Source: Haloarchaeobius iranensis (lineage in GTDB: Archaea; Halobacteriota; Halobacteria; Halobacteriales; Natrialbaceae). From it: 43,163 nucleotides of DNA. The DNA lies in contig NZ_FNIA01000025.1 of NCBI RefSeq assembly GCF_900103505.1, positions 1 to 43,163 of the forward strand, written 5' to 3'. The position numbers and the translations under genes are program-made. Shown piece after piece: positions 1-7,795 of the stretch; the stretch's first letter is position 1; each line of letters starts with the position of its first letter. Below the pieces are notes generated by a model. The model worked only from the letters and a program-made list of their open reading frames with translations, did no database searches and had not been told where the DNA came from.

Positions 1-199
1 CGTCACAAATCTCGGTCATGTACTGTAGCCGATTCGGTGTTTCACGGTAGCTGTGGCCGTCTTCGAGCCGGAAACAATGGAGAACGACGTGCTTCCAGCG
101 GGCGAACCCGCCGCTGGCGGGCTCGCCCGCGTGCTTTCCCAACGCTTGTTTGACTAGCTGCCGACACTGCTCAACGAAGTCGAGGAGATCAACTTCCAT
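1..199 (-). mobile_element. IS5-like transposase, N-terminal part (runs off window)
   Basis: Read on the minus strand from the ATG at 199, this gives about 66 residues that continue beyond the left edge. Residues around 20-32 read GKHAGEPASGGFARW, followed by a Leu-Glu-Asp-Gly-His-Ser-Tyr stretch. I recognise this as the N-terminus of a common haloarchaeal IS5-group (ISH) DDE transposase, which cuts and pastes its own element. The catalytic domain lies outside the window. The element end should fall between 200 and about 285, because a truncated acetyltransferase reading frame starts there, but I could not define a terminal inverted repeat from one end alone. It is a different family from the transposase at the right edge. 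Confidence 0.75.
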
Positions 200-272
200 A
201 GCCAGAATCGATTTCCTCGGCTTCGCCCTTCTAACCCGTGACAACCGTCGATTAGATCGCTATTCAACACGG

Positions 273-569
273 CACAAGATACAGGACCGCACGCGCTGGG
301 CCGAGATCGCCATCAGCATCGCGCCCGAGCACTGGGGCAACGGCTACGCGACCGAAGCGAGCGAGCTCATCGTCGACTACGCGTTCACCGAGCGCAACCT
401 CCACCGCCTCCAGGCTCGCGTCATCGAGCCCAACGACGCCTCCGCGAGCGTCTGGGAGAAGCTCGGCTTCACCCGCGAGGGCACCCTCCGCGAGAACCAG
501 TTCTACGAGGGCGAGTACGTCGGCACGCGGTACTACGGGCTGCTCGAAGACGAGTGGGAGGGGCGGTGA
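273..569 (+). pseudogene. GNAT acetyltransferase (RimJ/RimL type), 5' end lost beside the IS
   Basis: The frame encodes the C-terminal half of a RimJ/RimL-like GNAT N-acetyltransferase. It has the acetyl-CoA loop region APEHWGNGYATEA (from about 321), then a conserved helix, then SVWEKLGFTREGTLREN and a Tyr-rich end. Full-length relatives are about 180-190 residues. Here only about 95 family-like residues remain, and the residues before them (SIARIDFLGFALL...) do not resemble a GNAT N-terminus and run into the IS region. The simplest reading is that IS insertion or IS-linked deletion removed the 5' half and the promoter. The frame itself has no stops, so the loss may be recent. Family call is firm; loss of function is inferred. 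Confidence 0.75.
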
Positions 570-694
570 CGGAGCTCTCGGACGACGAAGTCGACCGCTG
601 GCTCTCGGGGACGATAGCCTCGGGCGTGGCGACCGACGGGGAGTATATCGACGACATCGTGTACGGTCGAGAACTCGACCCGGAGACGGCGTAG
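566..694 (+). CDS. 42-aa acidic small protein overlapping the GNAT stop
   Basis: A GTG at 566 overlaps the GNAT stop codon (GTGA) and opens a 42-codon frame ending at TAG 692-694. The product is acidic and soluble (starts VTELSDDEVDRW, ends RELDPETA), with no cysteines or membrane segment. The 4-nt overlap is the usual sign of translational coupling in haloarchaeal operons, so this was probably the second gene of the GNAT transcription unit. With the GNAT 5' end gone, its expression is uncertain. I do not recognise the family. A chance ORF of this length is possible in such GC-rich DNA. Confidence 0.4.
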   Translation: MTELSDDEVDRWLSGTIASGVATDGEYIDDIVYGRELDPETA

Positions 695-743
695 CACGGC
701 CCACGCAACGGTTAAGACGCATATCATCTTATTTAGAAGTATA

Positions 744-1040
744 ATGTTCGAGAAAGTAACCCTCGTAGAGCTTCGTGTCGAAGACCCCACCGTCGGCGGC
801 GCAGCCACCGGAGACGACGAGTCGGCCCGCGAGTCGATGGCCAAGGAGTCGAGCGAGTCCGAGGAGCAGTCCCGACGCTCCATCGGGGCCCGCGTCCGCC
901 GCATCGCCATGCTCGGCGCGGTCCTCGGTGCGGTCGCAGCCGTCACCGCGGTCGCCCGCCGCGTGCGTGGCCGCCGTGGCATGGCCGACGACCGCGACAT
1001 CGAACTCGCGCGAGAGGACGACGTCGAGCTGCCCGCCTGA
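744..1040 (+). CDS. Small single-pass membrane protein, unknown function
   Basis: 98 residues. An acidic, Ser/Glu-rich N-terminal part (residues 1-45) is followed by one hydrophobic segment at about 52-70 (RIAMLGAVLGAVAAVTAVA) flanked by arginines, then an acidic tail. This predicts one transmembrane helix. An AT-rich box (catcttatttagaag, about 724-738) sits just upstream of the ATG, but closer than the usual 25-30 nt, so the exact start or promoter is uncertain. Acidic composition and codon use match neighbouring genes, which supports real coding. I do not recognise the family. It stands alone between two decayed genes. Confidence 0.6.
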   Translation: MFEKVTLVELRVEDPTVGGAATGDDESARESMAKESSESEEQSRRSIGARVRRIAMLGAVLGAVAAVTAVARRVRGRRGMADDRDIELAREDDVELPA

Positions 1041-1252
1041 GGCCGACCGCGTCGCGGAGCGCGGACGGCCGGCTGCGCGCGGCGATTCGGGAGACCTGCC
1101 GAGCGTACCGGCCCGACGTGCCCATCTGCTTCGACCTCGACTCCGGCCACACCGACCCGCAGCCCCCGGTCCCCATCGGCGGACACGTCGAACTCGACCC
1201 GACGACCGAGTCGGTCGTGTTCGGCGCGGGGCGGCGAGCAGCCGCCGCGTGA
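1037..1252 (+). pseudogene. Remnant: C-terminus of S66 LD-carboxypeptidase-like peptidase
   Basis: In the frame ending at TGA 1250-1252, the last about 55 codons read AIRETCRAYRPDVPICFDLD, then SGHTDPQPPVPIGGHVELDP, then TESVVFG. This matches the C-terminal end of peptidase family S66 (LdcA/MccF type), where a conserved G-H-T-D-P-x-x-P-I-G motif carries the catalytic His. Family members have about 300-350 residues. Here only the last fifth remains, with no start codon and no Ser nucleophile region upstream. It directly follows, and slightly overlaps, the end of the 98-aa gene, so a deletion has probably fused the two. The peptidase cannot be functional. Confidence 0.6.
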
Positions 1253-1339
1253 CCCAGTGACCGCGTTTTAATACCCCGACCCGCAAGGTCCAGCCATGGA
1301 AACTCGACGTTCGAACGGACAGCCGACCGCGGAGGAGCG

Positions 1340-2677
1340 ATGGTAGACCTCGTGTTCTCCGCGGCACGGGTCCTCGCCGCGCTGTTCCTCGTCGCCCTGA
1401 ACGGCTTCTTCGTCGCCTCCGAGTTCGCCTTCGTCCGGGTCCGCTCGACGTCGGTCGAGCAGCTGGCCGAGGAGGGGCTCGCCGGCTCCGCCGCCCTCGA
1501 GGGCGTGATGGCGAACCTCGACGACTACCTCGCGGCGACACAGCTCGGCATCACGCTCGCATCGCTGGGGCTCGGCTGGATCGGCGAACCCGCCGTCGCG
1601 GCGCTCATCGAACCCGTCCTCGACCCGTTCCTCTCGGGGGACCTCATCCACCTCGTCGCGTTCGCGCTCGGGTTCAGCATCATCACGTTCCTCCACGTCG
1701 TCTTCGGCGAACTCGCTCCGAAGACCATCGCCATCGCCGACGCGGAGCGTGTCTCCCTGCTGCTCGCGCCGCCGATGGCCGCCTCGTACTACCTGTTCAA
1801 GCCCGGCATCGTCGTGTTCAACGGGGCCGCCAACGCCTTCACGCGCCTGCTCGGCGTCCCGCCGGTGTCCGAGACCGACGAGACGATGGAGGAGCGCGAG
1901 ATCCGCCGCGTCCTGATGCGCTCGGGCGAGGAGGGCCACGTCGAGATGGCCGAGGTCGACATGATCGAACGCGTCTTCGACCTCGACGACACCACGGTCC
2001 GCGAGGTGATGGTGCCCCGACCCGACGTCGTGAGCATCCACGCGGACGTGCCGCTGTCCGAACTCCGCGCGACGGTCCTCGACGCCGAACACACGCGCTA
2101 CCCCGTCGTCGACGCGGAAGACCCCGACCAGGTTGTCGGCTACGTCGACGTGAAGGACCTCCTCCGAGCCACCGAGTCCGACCTCGAGTCCGCGACCGCC
2201 GGCGACCTCGCACGCGACGTCATCGTCGTCCCCGAGACGACGACGGTCAACGACCTCCTCCTGCAGTTCCGCGAGGAGCAGCGCCAGATGGCCGTCGTCA
2301 TCGACGAGTGGGGTGTCCTCGAGGGCATCGCCACCGTCGAGGACGTCGTCGAGGCCATCGTCGGCGACCTCCGCGACGAGTTCGACGCCGAGATCCGCGA
2401 GCACTCCATCAGCCGGCAGGACGACGGCAGCTACGACGCCGACGGCTCGGTCACGCTCTCGGACGTCAACGAGGAGCTCGGCACCGCGTTCGAGAGCGAC
2501 GGCTTCGAGACGCTCGGCGGCTTCGTGCTGGAACACCTCGACCGACTCCCCGAGGTCGGCGACAGCGTCGACGCCGGCGACTACACCATCGAGGTGACGG
2601 GCGTCGACGGGGCGCGCATCTCGACGCTCCGGATCGAGGGCGGCGACGAGGACGGCGAGGAGACGACGGCGGCGTAG
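1340..2677 (+). CDS. CNNM/CorC-type membrane transporter (DUF21, CBS pair, CorC_HlyC)
   Basis: 445 residues with the full hemolysin C-like layout. A DUF21 transmembrane domain at about 1-180 starts with VALNGFFVASEFAFVRVRS, the signature of the family, and contains four hydrophobic stretches plus the GELAPK motif. A CBS pair follows at about 200-325 (REVMVPRPDVVSI, then ARDVIVVPETTTVNDLL). A CorC_HlyC domain closes the protein at about 345-430. Members of this family export Mg2+ or Co2+ or act in divalent-cation homeostasis; the CBS pair usually binds ATP-Mg. Substrate here is inferred only from family. An AT-rich box (gttttaatacc, 1263-1273) lies upstream. No operon partner: the next gene faces it. 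Confidence 0.9.
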   Translation: MVDLVFSAARVLAALFLVALNGFFVASEFAFVRVRSTSVEQLAEEGLAGSAALEGVMANLDDYLAATQLGITLASLGLGWIGEPAVAALIEPVLDPFLSGDLIHLVAFALGFSIITFLHVVFGELAPKTIAIADAERVSLLLAPPMAASYYLFKPGIVVFNGAANAFTRLLGVPPVSETDETMEEREIRRVLMRSGEEGHVEMAEVDMIERVFDLDDTTVREVMVPRPDVVSIHADVPLSELRATVLDAEHTRYPVVDAEDPDQVVGYVDVKDLLRATESDLESATAGDLARDVIVVPETTTVNDLLLQFREEQRQMAVVIDEWGVLEGIATVEDVVEAIVGDLRDEFDAEIREHSISRQDDGSYDADGSVTLSDVNEELGTAFESDGFETLGGFVLEHLDRLPEVGDSVDAGDYTIEVTGVDGARISTLRIEGGDEDGEETTAA

Positions 2678-2777
2678 CTCGCCCCCTCAGCCGTCCGAGT
2701 ACGGGTCATCGTCGGGGCGCAGCACCCCCAGCTGAACGGGGTCATCCGGAGACGGGTCGTCGACGGTTCGGCCGCCC

Positions 2778-3716
2778 TCACCTGTCGACCGCGGTCACCT
2801 CGAACGTCGTCCCCTCGTAGGCGAACGTCGCGCCGCGGTGGAACCGGGTGCCGAGCCTGCCGTTCGTCCGAACGGTGACGCGCTCGACGCCCGGTTCGAA
2901 CTGTGCGAGGACGTCCCGCAGGAGCGGGTTCCCGTAGACGGACTCGGTGACGTACGTCGTCCGCTGGTCACCCGCTGGGGCCTCCTCCTCGGTCCGTCTC
3001 GTCACCGTCACCGAGCGGTCGGGGTCGTCCGCCCCGACCGTCACGGTCACCGTCTCGCCGTCGCGAGCGACGTCCTGGACGCGGTTCGTCGGGGTCAGTT
3101 CGAGGGGGTCGCCCTCGACCGTGAACGGCGCGGCGTATCCGACGACCGGCTGGCTCTCCCGCCACGGCTCGCCCTCGCCACCGTAGGACCCGACGACGAC
3201 GAACGCGTACTGGCCGGGGCCGAGCGCCCGCAGTTCGAGTGTCTCGTCGGCGGTCACCGGCTCGACCGGGCGTTCGAGGCCGTCGTTTCGGATCGAGAGC
3301 GACCACGTGTGCGACCCACCGGGGGCGAGCGACGCGCCGGCAGCCGCCGAGAAGCGCCTGGCGACGGTCTCGTGCCACGAGCCGTCGACGTGCTTCTGCA
3401 GGTGCCAGTTGTAGAAGTTCCCGTTGAACGCCTCGTCGCGGTTGTTCACCAGCGTGAACGTGGTCGCGGCCGCCGGGAGTGAGACGGCCCGCTCCCCCGG
3501 CACGAGCGCGGTCTCGTCGGCCGCTGCCGTCGATTCGATGTCCGTGTTGCACTGCACGCGAACCTCACCCTCGAGGTCCGCGTTCCCGACGACCGAACTC
3601 GAAGTCGGACAGGGCGGGGCGTCGGACGAACTCGAGAGGGGACCAATGCCGTCGAGACAGCCGGCGAGCGCACAGGGGAGTGCGGCGCCTGCGTGGAGGA
3701 GGGTACGGCGTTTCAT
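2778..3716 (-). CDS. Secreted lipoprotein, unknown function
   Basis: 312 residues from the ATG at 3716. A start nine codons further upstream exists, but this one places a proper signal at the N-terminus: basic KRR, hydrophobic core, and a lipobox ALAGC with Cys20 as the likely lipidated residue. The mature part is beta-rich with two immunoglobulin-like segments: about 80-195 (TTFTLVNNRDEAFNGNFYNW, then HTWSLSIRNDG) resembles haloarchaeal extracellular beta-sandwich domains, and the C-terminal 60 residues begin with YVTESVYGNPLLRDVL. One short cysteine pair (CPTSSS..VQCNTD) could form a disulfide. I do not recognise a named family. It is convergent with the CNNM gene. Confidence 0.8.
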   Translation of the reverse strand: MKRRTLLHAGAALPCALAGCLDGIGPLSSSSDAPPCPTSSSVVGNADLEGEVRVQCNTDIESTAAADETALVPGERAVSLPAAATTFTLVNNRDEAFNGNFYNWHLQKHVDGSWHETVARRFSAAAGASLAPGGSHTWSLSIRNDGLERPVEPVTADETLELRALGPGQYAFVVVGSYGGEGEPWRESQPVVGYAAPFTVEGDPLELTPTNRVQDVARDGETVTVTVGADDPDRSVTVTRRTEEEAPAGDQRTTYVTESVYGNPLLRDVLAQFEPGVERVTVRTNGRLGTRFHRGATFAYEGTTFEVTAVDR

Positions 3717-3768
3717 ACACCTACCCGTGTTGTGACAGGACAAAAAGCTGTAACGGAATACTCGATAG

Positions 3769-3846
3769 CAACCGGGGTCGTCCGAGATGGGCTACCCGCC
3801 GTACCGGCGGCTGGGGTTCGAGACGGTCGTCACCGACCACCAGTCC
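3769..3846 (+). pseudogene. Probable GNAT C-terminal fragment
   Basis: Following an in-frame TAG (3766-3768), about 26 codons read QPGSSEMGYPPYRRLGFETVV. The pattern G-Y-P-x-Y-x-x-L-G-F-x-x-V is typical of the C-terminal strand/helix of GNAT acetyltransferases. No start codon, acetyl-CoA loop or clear stop is present; the frame runs on into the antisense of the next gene. It looks like the leftover end of a deleted gene. The short length keeps confidence low. Confidence 0.3.
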
Positions 3847-3888
3847 GAACCCGCCGCCGGAGCGGCTCGCAGCAACCCGCGTCCCGGC

Positions 3889-4503
3889 TCAATCGTCCCA
3901 GATCGCCCGGTCGAGCACGCCGAGGTGGCGGAGGTCCCGGTGCCGTTCCTCGTAGTCCAGTCCGTACCCCACGAAGAACGAGTCCGGGAGCAGGAACCCG
4001 CTGTAGGCGGGATCGACGTCCACGTCACGGTCGACGTCGACCTCGAACAGCGTCACGATGGTGACCGAGTTGGGGTCGTGCGCCGCGACCCGGTCGCGGA
4101 GCGTCGCCAGCGTGTGCCCCTCGTGGAGGATGTCCTCGACGAGGACGACGTCCTTGCCGGCGAGGCGGTCCTCGTCGAAGAACTCGACGGCCGGCGTCTC
4201 GGTGGTCGGGCCGGAATCGTATCGCGAGGTGTGGACGATGCCCTCGCTGTAGGGCACCGCGAGGTCGACCTCGCACAGCAGGTCCACGAAGAAGCGCATC
4301 GCACCCTTGAGGACACAGACCGGGTAGAAGTCGGGGTTCGACCGGTGCTCGTCGGCGAGCGCCGACCCGAGCGCTGCCACGCGCTCTTCGAGCTCGGCCC
4401 GCGGAATCAGCACCCCCTCGAGCGCCGACTGGTGCGCCTCGCCGATGTCGAACTGCTCCGGCTCGTACAGGTCGCGGTCCCGGACGTCGATCGGTGCCAG
4501 CAT
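3889..4503 (-). CDS. Hypoxanthine/guanine phosphoribosyltransferase-like protein
   Basis: 204 residues matching the bacterial/eukaryotic HPRT family, which makes IMP/GMP from the base and PRPP. Seen: VCVLKGAMRFF (residues 62-72, PPi-binding L-K-G), HTSRYDS (91-97, flexible loop), VEDILHEGHTL (122-132, PRPP loop) and PDSFFVGYGLDYEERHRDL (173-191, base-binding end). The PRPP loop is unusual: E-D-I-I-D-T-G in the family is E-D-I-L-H-E-G here, so the Asp normally acting as general base at N7 is His127. Either catalysis is altered or the substrate differs. A TATA-like cgtatttacgc sits 28-38 nt upstream (4531-4541), supporting the ATG at 4503. Salvage role is inferred from family. Confidence 0.8.
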   Translation of the reverse strand: MLAPIDVRDRDLYEPEQFDIGEAHQSALEGVLIPRAELEERVAALGSALADEHRSNPDFYPVCVLKGAMRFFVDLLCEVDLAVPYSEGIVHTSRYDSGPTTETPAVEFFDEDRLAGKDVVLVEDILHEGHTLATLRDRVAAHDPNSVTIVTLFEVDVDRDVDVDPAYSGFLLPDSFFVGYGLDYEERHRDLRHLGVLDRAIWDD

Positions 4504-4712
4504 CTGTCTCAGCTAGTCGTCTCGCCCTCCGTGCGTAAATACGATGTCGCTTCGTCGTAGTTCCCACCCCACCGGGGTCCTCGTACGTCGAGCCCGCCCG
4601 GCCACACGCCGACCCCCTCACCGCTTCCCTGCCAGCGGTGTCCCCCAGCACCAGCGCGTTCGGAGCAGCCGCGACCCCAAAGGTATTCTCCCGGACGGAC
4701 GGACACTCTACC

Positions 4713-5126
4713 ATGGGCGACGCAGACCTGACCCACTACGAAGTCCGTGCATCGCGTGTCAGCCCGAAACGGACCCGCGTCGACACCGGCGACGCGGAGT
4801 TCACCGTCGGCAAGGACGTGAACCCCGTGGAGTACTTCGTCGGCTCCGTCCTGGCCTGCCTCAACTCGACCGGGACGATGGTCGCCCGCGACATGGACAT
4901 CGACATCACGTCGCTGGAGGCGTCGATCGAGGGCGACATCAACTACGCGACGTACCGAGGCGAGGACGTCGCGGACCGCGCCGGCCTCCAGGGACTCGCG
5001 GTGACGCTCTCGGTCGAGACCGCGGACGACGCCGACCTCGACGCCTGGCTCGCGGCCGTGAAAGACCGGTGTCCGGTCACCGACAACGTCGAGAACGAGA
5101 CCGGTCTCGACGTCAGCCTCGACTGA
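4713..5126 (+). CDS. OsmC family protein (thiol-dependent peroxidase-like)
   Basis: 137 residues with the OsmC/Ohr fold. Both family cysteines are seen: Cys49 in FVGSVLACLNSTGTMVAR and Cys120 in VKDRCPVTDNVENET, the pair that reduces organic hydroperoxides in OsmC and Ohr proteins. The N-terminal strands (HYEVRASRVSPKRTRVDTG) and the VNPVEYF segment also fit. The likely role is cytoplasmic detoxification of organic peroxides or another thiol-dependent reaction. The ATG at 4713 is chosen because family similarity begins here and an upstream in-frame ATG (4638) adds non-acidic, unlike sequence. It is divergent from the phosphoribosyltransferase gene. Confidence 0.88.
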   Translation: MGDADLTHYEVRASRVSPKRTRVDTGDAEFTVGKDVNPVEYFVGSVLACLNSTGTMVARDMDIDITSLEASIEGDINYATYRGEDVADRAGLQGLAVTLSVETADDADLDAWLAAVKDRCPVTDNVENETGLDVSLD

Positions 5127-5369
5127 GCCGGCCCGGTGAGCGTCCGCGACGGTCCGGAGTGAGCCGACCGACCCCCTTCCGGAGCGCCGTCGACACCCAC
5201 TGTCGTATCCTCCCGCGACGACGGCGCGACGGGTGAACACCGGACCGTGCGACCGTTCGCCGACGCTCCACAGCCGGTGAAACACAGCGCGTGCACCGGC
5301 GGTGCGAGACGGAGCTCCCGGGCGGTCACGGAGCGCTCCCCCTGTTCTGACGACCGGAAGCGTTCGTGG

Positions 5370-6716
5370 TCAGAGCGGCGGGACGATGTACGCGTCGGAT
5401 GGCGTCGCCAGCTCGAGGACGCCCAGCGCGAGGGTCCCGAGGACGGCCAGGAGGACGACGGTCCTGACCGACCACAACCACAGCGTCGAGATGTCCGGCA
5501 ACCCCTCGGCTCCCTGGCGAACCTCGTCGACGGCGTCCCGGGCGACTATCCAGCCGACGAAGAAGACGACGAGAACCACCGTCAACGGCAGAAAGAGGTT
5601 CACGGCGATGGCGTCGAACCAGCCGAGCCAGTCGGTGTCCCACGCCGACGGGACACCCAGGACGAACAGCACGAGGCCGAGACCGCTGGCGACGACGGGC
5701 CGCGAGACGTCGTAGGTGTCGACGAGATAGGAGACGACCACCTCGAGCAACGAGATCGAACTCGACAGCGACGCGATGAGGACGATGGCGAAGAACACCA
5801 CCCCGACAGCTCCCCCGAAGGGGAGTTCCCCCAGCGCGGTCGGGACCGAGATGAAGATGGCACCCGGACCGGCCGTGTCCGGCGAGACGCCCTCGGCGAA
5901 CAGGAGCGGAAAGACGATGAGCCCGGCGAGCACCCCGACGAACGTGTTGAACGCGGCGATGGTCGCGCCGTCGACGACCAGGTTGTCGTCCTCGCCGATG
6001 TACGACGCGTACGTGATCATGACCGAGAAGCCCAGCGACAGCGAGAACAGCGCCTGTCCGACGGCCGCGGGAACGACGCTCCCGAGGTTCGCGGCCAGCA
6101 CGTCGAGGTCCGGCGCGAGGAAGTACGCGAACCCCTCGCCCGCGTTCGGCAGCGTCGCCCCGAACACGGCGAGTCCCATCATCAGGAGCACGACGCTCGG
6201 GACCATGAACTTCGTCGCCAGCTCGATGCCATCTTCGACACCCAGCGCGACGATACCGACGGTCGCCGCCAGGAAGACGGCGTGGAGCACCACGGCCTCG
6301 GGGCCAGCCGAAACAGCCCCGAAGTACGCCGCGGGGTCGTCGACGTACCCGCCCGTTGCGCTCGCGCCGATGTACCGGATCACCCAGCCCCCGATGACGC
6401 TGTAGTACGAGAGGACCCAGAAGCCCGTGAACACGCCCAGTGCGCCGGCGACCTTCCAGTTCGGTCGGCCGAGCTTCTCGAAGGCCGTGATCGCGTTGAT
6501 GTTCGCTCGCCGTCCCACGACGAACTCGGCGAGCACCGCGGGGATGCCGATCACCACGACGGCGACCAGGTAGACCACCAGGAACGTCGCGCCACCGTTC
6601 TCCGCGGTCTGGAACGGGAACCGCCAGATGTTGCCGAGCCCGACCGCGCTCCCGATCGACGCCAGGAGGAATCCGATACGTGTCGCCCAGGTCTCGCGTT
6701 CGACCATCCCGCTCAA
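5370..6716 (-). CDS. Sodium-dependent transporter of the NSS (SNF) family
   Basis: 448 residues, almost entirely hydrophobic, with 11-12 predicted membrane helices. The first helix contains GSAVGLGNIWRFPF (about 17-30), the unwound Na+/substrate site that defines neurotransmitter:sodium symporters (LeuT fold). Helix 6 region AAVGQALFSLSLGFSVMITY also fits, where bacterial members bind substrate. The family imports amino acids or related amines with Na+; the substrate here cannot be read from sequence. It is a single gene, minus strand, with possible starts at 6716 or 6707 (the fourth codon, MVERETW). Confidence 0.9.
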   Translation of the reverse strand: MSGMVERETWATRIGFLLASIGSAVGLGNIWRFPFQTAENGGATFLVVYLVAVVVIGIPAVLAEFVVGRRANINAITAFEKLGRPNWKVAGALGVFTGFWVLSYYSVIGGWVIRYIGASATGGYVDDPAAYFGAVSAGPEAVVLHAVFLAATVGIVALGVEDGIELATKFMVPSVVLLMMGLAVFGATLPNAGEGFAYFLAPDLDVLAANLGSVVPAAVGQALFSLSLGFSVMITYASYIGEDDNLVVDGATIAAFNTFVGVLAGLIVFPLLFAEGVSPDTAGPGAIFISVPTALGELPFGGAVGVVFFAIVLIASLSSSISLLEVVVSYLVDTYDVSRPVVASGLGLVLFVLGVPSAWDTDWLGWFDAIAVNLFLPLTVVLVVFFVGWIVARDAVDEVRQGAEGLPDISTLWLWSVRTVVLLAVLGTLALGVLELATPSDAYIVPPL

Positions 6717-6959
6717 CTTGGACGATGGGGGGACGAAAAACTGCCGAATCTGGGGGTGACGAGGCGTGCTAACTGGGAGCGCGCCCTGCGTTCATCGTGC
6801 TTGTCCGTCCTGTGCTGGGAGCCAGTTCGACGGAAAGCACAGGCGAGCGTCCCCTTGCAGACTCGCTCCGTCTTCTCGTCTCCGACCCTGCGAACCTCTC
6901 GGGCGTCCTCGCCGAGGGGACCACCGGACACAGCCAGCTTCGAACGCCGTCAGATCGTC

Positions 6960-7280
6960 ACGGTCCGTCCAGCTCGTGTACGTCGCAACCGACTTCCTCA
7001 CCGCGACGGCGTCGACAAAGAGATGAACGTCGGCCAGCTCAGCAGCTACGGCCACGGCATAGACATCCTCCGCGGCGAAATCGTAAAATGCGACGTGCTC
7101 TGCGCCGACTGCCACCGCAAAGAGCACTTCGTCGACCACCTCGAAGCCGCTCCCGACGAGTGCGTGGCGACCCGGACGACTGACGAATCGCCGTACGTGA
7201 GTGCGTCTCACCACTGCGCTGTTTCGCAACACTCAAATATCCAAGCACAGTACTATGCTCTGTATTCCCGGCCGAATCGA
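6960..7280 (+). pseudogene. Broken HNH-motif gene, C-terminal part
   Basis: From about 6999 one frame reads HRDGVDKEMNVGQLSSYGHG and then GEIVKCDVLCADCHRKEHF, a zinc-finger type HNH end (CxxCxxC-H pattern) seen in small haloarchaeal HNH proteins. Upstream, recognisable pieces (C-T-S near 6975; A-T-D-F-L near 6988) sit in other frames, implying at least two frameshifts. There is no stop before the tRNA gene, so the 3' end is lost too. It is therefore a decayed nuclease-like gene next to a tRNA, with a different intact HNH gene just beyond. Confidence 0.5.
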
Positions 7281-7297
7281 CGACCGGGAGACGTGTC

Positions 7298-7370
7298 AGT
7301 CCATTGGGGTAGTGGCCAATCCTGTTGCCTTCTGGGGGCAACGACCCTGGTTCGAATCCAGGATGGACTA
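7298..7370 (+). tRNA. tRNA-Gln (anticodon CUG)
   Basis: A full 73-nt cloverleaf. The acceptor stem is AGTCCAT (7298-7304) pairing with ATGGACT (7363-7369), with discriminator A at 7370. The D-arm contains GGGGTAGTGGCCAA. The anticodon stem TTGCC/GGCAA encloses the loop TTCTGGG with anticodon CTG. The T-arm is CCTGG TTCGAAT CCAGG. No intron is seen and CCA is not encoded, as usual in archaea. The following cttttcg may serve as a terminator. Decayed genes on both sides suggest this 3' end is used as an integration site. Confidence 0.97.
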
Positions 7371-7512
7371 CTTTTCGTACTTTTGGCCCCGGAGAGCCGT
7401 CTTTAGTACAGTTTCGGCTCCGTACCGATGTTTGTTAGGTTCTGATTCGAAAAGAGGATATTACCCGTATGCTTTCATCCCTGAGACGTGGCCAACCGAT
7501 ACTCACGCCGAA
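7371..7512. other. Non-coding stretch after tRNA-Gln
   Basis: This stretch is more AT-rich than its surroundings (for example tttgttaggttctgattcgaaaagaggatattaccc at about 7430-7465). No reading frame resembles a protein and no second copy of the tRNA 3' end was seen. It probably holds only the tRNA terminator. Confidence 0.4.
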
Positions 7513-7738
7513 CTACCGCGTCACCACGACGAGTCCAGCGACCATCTGGACGACAGCCAAGAGCGCCGGAACGCCCCAGAGACCGCCGACGGCAATCATG
7601 ACTGTGGCTGCTCCGACAGCCAGTATCCCCGCGAGGAGGAAACCCAGGACCAACCGGAGGGAGGGTCCGGGGACACGGGTGTTCCAGAGCGCTCGGAGGA
7701 GACTGCGCGTGCCACCACGAGTGGGTCGCGACTCAAGC
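7513..7738 (-). pseudogene. Fragment of small hydrophobic membrane protein
   Basis: On the minus strand the frame ending at TAG (7513-7515) encodes about 74 residues with two hydrophobic segments: LRLVLGFLLAGILAVGAATV and GVPALLAVVQMVAGLVVV. The frame opens right after an in-frame TAG and has no ATG or GTG before the first segment, so the start has been lost or shifted. A neighbouring frame starts at 7805 (MGVSARAGTISAG) and could be the original N-terminus after one frameshift. Family unknown. The Leu-Trp-Asn-Thr-Arg start resembles the N-terminus of two-helix haloarchaeal membrane proteins. Confidence 0.4.
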
Positions 7739-7795
7739 TACTTCTGTCGGGTCCGGAGGAAGGCACGCCAGCGCTGATGGTGCCGGCTCGCGCGC

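Noticed and set aside
1268-2536. 422-codon minus-strand frame opposite the CNNM gene
   Set aside because: Asp/Glu/Val-rich antisense shadow with no hydrophobic or domain pattern.
2684-2777. Short minus-strand stretch reading DDPSPDDPVQLGVLRPDDDP
   Set aside because: Looks acidic and protein-like but has no start codon in frame and is too short; could be a shifted tail of the lipoprotein gene.
4509-4610. Minus-strand short ORF ending just before the phosphoribosyltransferase gene
   Set aside because: It contains that gene's TATA box, so it would not be on the transcript.
5247-7406. Long plus-strand open frame opposite the NSS symporter gene
   Set aside because: Arg/Asp/Gln-rich low-complexity product typical of antisense frames in GC-rich DNA; the opposite strand has clear membrane helices and an NSS motif.
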